DNA from: UBA2336 sp964597075
GTDB taxonomy: Bacteria > Bacteroidota > Bacteroidia > Cytophagales > Cyclobacteriaceae
DNA length: 64,000 bases
Direction of reading: 5' to 3'
NCBI GenBank assembly: GCA_964597075.1
Contig: CAZQXC010000001.1
Span: forward strand, 1 to 64,000
Each line of letters opens with the position of its first letter. Within the stretch, counting starts at the first letter, position 1. Under the pieces are notes generated by a model. It was not told where the DNA came from and searched no databases. It worked only from the letters and a program-made list of their open reading frames with translations. This document shows, piece by piece, positions 61,617-64,000 of the stretch. The position numbers and the translations under genes were made by a program.

Positions 61617-61808
61617 GTTGTTGAACATTATTATTAAGTACCGAAACATCGAACCGGTTACCAACGGCTCTAATCACACCATTCGCTCCTAATAAATTAC
61701 CACTCACTCCTCAAGCAATACGGTTTAGTCCTAACCTCTAAGACAAAGTGCTATTCATCGGGTTTTAAGGTTGTTGAATTTTTAACAATAACTTTAAACA
61801 TACCTATT

Positions 61809-63221
61809 ATGAAAACAAAACAATTTTTTTTTAAAGAATGGCTCAGTAAGGCCAAAGTTACATTGATTGCATTAGCAATTGTCACGCTAACCATATCAAG
61901 CTGTAACGATGATGACAATTCGGTACAGCCAACACAAAACATTGTGGTGTTGGCTCAGGGTAACAGCAACTTAACATCATTGGTTGCCGCCCTTGTTAAA
62001 TTTCCTGATCTGGTAACAACCCTGAGCGGAACAGGAAATTTCACTGTTTTTGCACCAACTAACGAAGCATTTGCCGGATTGCTAACCGCTATTGGTCAGT
62101 CGAGCTTAGATGATATACCAGAAGATGTATTGCGTGATGTATTGGAGTACCATGTTGTTGCTGGTGCAGCCGTTAGGTCAACGCAGCTTACTGCAGGACC
62201 CGTGGAAACTGTGGGCGGTGAAGACATTACGGTAAGCCTAACAGGTGGAATAAAATTAAACGGAAGTGTCAGAGTAGTTACGGCCGATGTGGAAGCAACC
62301 AATGGTATTGTCCATGTTATTGATGCGGTGCTTGTGCCACCTTCAATTTCACCCATAGTTGGAACGATTGTAGCCCCTGCATTTTTCAATAAAGATTTTA
62401 CAACACTGATCGCTGCTGTCAAAGCAGCCTCTCCAACGATTCTTCAGACATTATTGAACTCCGATGAGAAAACCTTATTTGCTCCAACCAACGCGGCCTT
62501 TACAGCAGCAGGCATTACATCATTGCCCAATCAAGCAACCCTTGATGCGGTGCTTACTTATCATGTTATTGACGCAAAAGTGATGGCTGCTGATATTGCT
62601 AATAGTAGCTCATCAGCCGAAACGCTGAACGGAAATATCTACCTGAGCAAAGGAACAGCCGGTGTATTTATTAATGGAACAACTCAAGTAACATCAACAG
62701 ATATTTCCGGATCTAATGGCGTTGTTCATGTTATTAACAGAACGCTTTTACCTCCGTCACAAACTATTGCCCAGATCGCAGTTGCTGCTTCTACGGCATC
62801 ATCTCCACAATTTACACAATTGGTTGCAGCCCTTACTAAGGTTCCAGCGTTGTTAAATGCAGCCGGAGCCCCGGGTAATTTAACCGTATTTGCGCCAACG
62901 GATGCAGCCTTCCAGGCCTTATATACAGCTTTAAATGTTGTTGACTTAAATGCACTTGAGGCTCTTATTGGTAATGAGAAACTAACAGAAGTACTTGAAC
63001 ACCACATTGTGGGGGCGCGTGTTTTCTCAACCGATCTGACCAGCGGATCAGTGCCTATGCTTAACCAGAGTGTGACAGTGAATTTGTCTAATCTAACGAT
63101 AACCGATGCTAATGGAAGTACACCTCCTGCAGGCTTAGTAAGCGCATCACTTAACATCCATGCAACAAATGGTGTTATTCATGCCATCGATAAAGTTCTT
63201 ATTCCTACAGGTATTTTATAG
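61809..63221 (+). CDS. lipoprotein with three fasciclin (FAS1) domains
   Basis: 470 residues. SPII signal with lipid on Cys32 (LTISSC) and an acidic NDDDN start typical of surface lipoproteins. Three FAS1 domains of about 130 residues: 45-175 (FTVFAPTNEAFAGL, EYHVVAGA, NGIVHVIDAVL), 185-315 (KTLFAPTNAAF, TYHVIDAKV, NGVVHVINRTL) and 325-465 (LTVFAPTDAAFQAL, EHHIVGARV, NGVIHAIDKVL). FAS1 domains mediate adhesion. No gliding-type C-terminal signal is seen. The 192 bp upstream (61617-61808) holds a -7-like TAACTTTA (61789-61796) and nothing else obvious. A hairpin terminator follows. Confidence 0.93.
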   Translation: MKTKQFFFKEWLSKAKVTLIALAIVTLTISSCNDDDNSVQPTQNIVVLAQGNSNLTSLVAALVKFPDLVTTLSGTGNFTVFAPTNEAFAGLLTAIGQSSLDDIPEDVLRDVLEYHVVAGAAVRSTQLTAGPVETVGGEDITVSLTGGIKLNGSVRVVTADVEATNGIVHVIDAVLVPPSISPIVGTIVAPAFFNKDFTTLIAAVKAASPTILQTLLNSDEKTLFAPTNAAFTAAGITSLPNQATLDAVLTYHVIDAKVMAADIANSSSSAETLNGNIYLSKGTAGVFINGTTQVTSTDISGSNGVVHVINRTLLPPSQTIAQIAVAASTASSPQFTQLVAALTKVPALLNAAGAPGNLTVFAPTDAAFQALYTALNVVDLNALEALIGNEKLTEVLEHHIVGARVFSTDLTSGSVPMLNQSVTVNLSNLTITDANGSTPPAGLVSASLNIHATNGVIHAIDKVLIPTGIL

Positions 63222-63243
63222 GTAGAGGGGTAGGTTTAGGTGT

Positions 63244-63276
63244 GAAGAGTCCCGTGCAATTCTGCGGGACTTCTTC
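63244..63276 (+). terminator. hairpin terminator after the fasciclin gene
   Basis: GAAGAGTCCC (63244-63253) pairs with GGGACTTCTTC (63266-63276) with one bulged base; T-rich tail is weak. Confidence 0.65.
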
Positions 63277-63317
63277 TATATAAATGATTTTGTACATTCG
63301 ATTTAAATTAATGCACC

Positions 63318-64000
63318 GTGTTTAAAGTTCGTTACCGGTATCTTTTTATTCTTGCGCTGGCAATTTATTCCTACCTGAATATCCGGTATACAGTAGGGGA
63401 TAAACTTTTTGACTTCCCGCTTTCCGGCACGTTGCTTTTCTTAACGCTGGCCGTGGTGGTATTGGGTGTTTGGGAACTCAATCGCCTGGTTGAAAGCCGG
63501 CTGGGAAAATTGCACACCTTTTTCAATAAAAGAGTGCACCCGCTACTTATCATATTTTTACTGAGCCTGGTAAATGTGGCCGTGGTTTGCTTCTTTTCCA
63601 TGCAGGCCTTATATACTGTAGCCGCGATACCGGTTCAGATAAACGCGGAACATCTTACCCTGCTTATGGCTTTTGGTTTTCGGGTAAACTTGTTTTTGAA
63701 TTGTGTTAACGCCATTGTGTTTTTCATGGAAAAACTCAAAAAAACACAGCTGGAAGCGGAGCAATTAAAAAAAGTATCCATTGAAGCACAGTTTGAGGCA
63801 CTTCGAAATCAGATTAATCCACACTTCTTGTTTAACTGTTTAAATGCACTTTCAACGTTAGTGTATAAAGACGCAGAAACATCTGCAAAATTTATCGATC
63901 AGTTGGCTACAGTATATCGCTACCTGCTCTACAACCAAGAGAAGAAGGTCGTTTCGCTTAAAGAAGAGTTGGCATTTATCGAATCGTACCTCTATTTGCT
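63318..64000 (+). CDS. LytS-type sensor histidine kinase (partial, runs off window)
   Basis: The frame starts with GTG at 63318 and is open to the window end (227 codons). Four hydrophobic segments (YLFILALAIYSYLNI; GTLLFLTLAVVVLGVW; LLIIFLLSLVNVAVVCFF; LTLLMAFGFRVNLFLNC) fill the first 135 residues. A coiled linker (EKLKKTQLEAEQLKKVSIEAQ) follows, then the His_kinase domain FEALRNQINPHFLFNCLNALSTLV, with the phosphoacceptor His in NPHFLFN. This is the 4TM LytS/AlgZ family, usually paired with a LytTR response regulator just downstream, which would lie beyond 64000. The catalytic ATPase part is not visible. Confidence 0.9.
   Translation, partial: MFKVRYRYLFILALAIYSYLNIRYTVGDKLFDFPLSGTLLFLTLAVVVLGVWELNRLVESRLGKLHTFFNKRVHPLLIIFLLSLVNVAVVCFFSMQALYTVAAIPVQINAEHLTLLMAFGFRVNLFLNCVNAIVFFMEKLKKTQLEAEQLKKVSIEAQFEALRNQINPHFLFNCLNALSTLVYKDAETSAKFIDQLATVYRYLLYNQEKKVVSLKEELAFIESYLYL

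Overview
The window looks like a chromosomal segment of a gliding-type Bacteroidota bacterium, most likely of the Cytophagales. The evidence is a GldJ lipoprotein, two TonB-dependent receptors, several SPII lipoproteins whose mature N-terminus is acidic, PD40/OmpA proteins, DUF4175, DUF2911 and DUF1569 families, almost no Shine-Dalgarno sequences, and promoters of the Bacteroidota type (TTTG, 17-20 nt, TAnnTTTG). No insertion sequence, prophage, CRISPR array or rRNA was seen. There is one tRNA (Phe). No gap without a gene exceeds 300 bp.

Layout. 1-9.4 kb: partial csaA, a TonB receptor with an acidic lipoprotein partner (perhaps metal uptake), an orphan HisA-like protein lacking the usual catalytic Asp, a PD40/OmpA-like protein, a LOG-family hydrolase preceded by a 39-residue membrane peptide gene, a PDZ retropepsin-like protease and a degenerate receiver. 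9.4-13.4 kb: a compact type III polyketide synthase locus (flavoprotein, UbiA prenyltransferase, PKS, methyltransferase), probably making a modified phenolic lipid or quinone. 13.4-20.5 kb: lipoprotein, amidohydrolase, propeller protein, deoxynucleoside kinase, then a second TonB receptor with a PepSY partner. 20.5-32.8 kb is almost entirely minus strand: GH3 protein, lptB-recJ with a collagen-like secreted protein, a SPOR-like protein, fumC, a PorE-like OmpA lipoprotein, and a four-gene operon encoding a membrane Fe-S electron carrier and its CCG-domain partner.

32.8-43.8 kb: tRNA-Phe, an orphan membrane histidine kinase, a minus-strand operon of a DksA-like protein with a histone-H1-like tail, scpB and an RluB-like pseudouridine synthase with a long basic tail, then a large lamin-tail-domain exoprotein divergent from asd across a perfectly palindromic promoter, and two nucleic-acid or flavin enzymes. 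43.8-64 kb is mostly plus strand: mfd, gldJ, comF (minus), an AhpD-like protein, a giant DUF4175 membrane protein with an RsbW-like kinase and ybeY, mnmG, a methyltransferase, a lipoprotein, a TPR protein, a three-domain fasciclin lipoprotein and the start of a LytS-type kinase.

The most notable non-coding signal is a cluster of ParB-binding (parS-like) sites around mnmG (51.9-56.9 kb), followed by an intergenic region at 59.36-59.70 kb with several DnaA-box-like sequences and a very AT-rich flank. Genes shift from mainly minus strand (20-43 kb) to mainly plus strand (after 43.8 kb). Together these suggest the window lies at or near the chromosome replication origin, which remains an inference.
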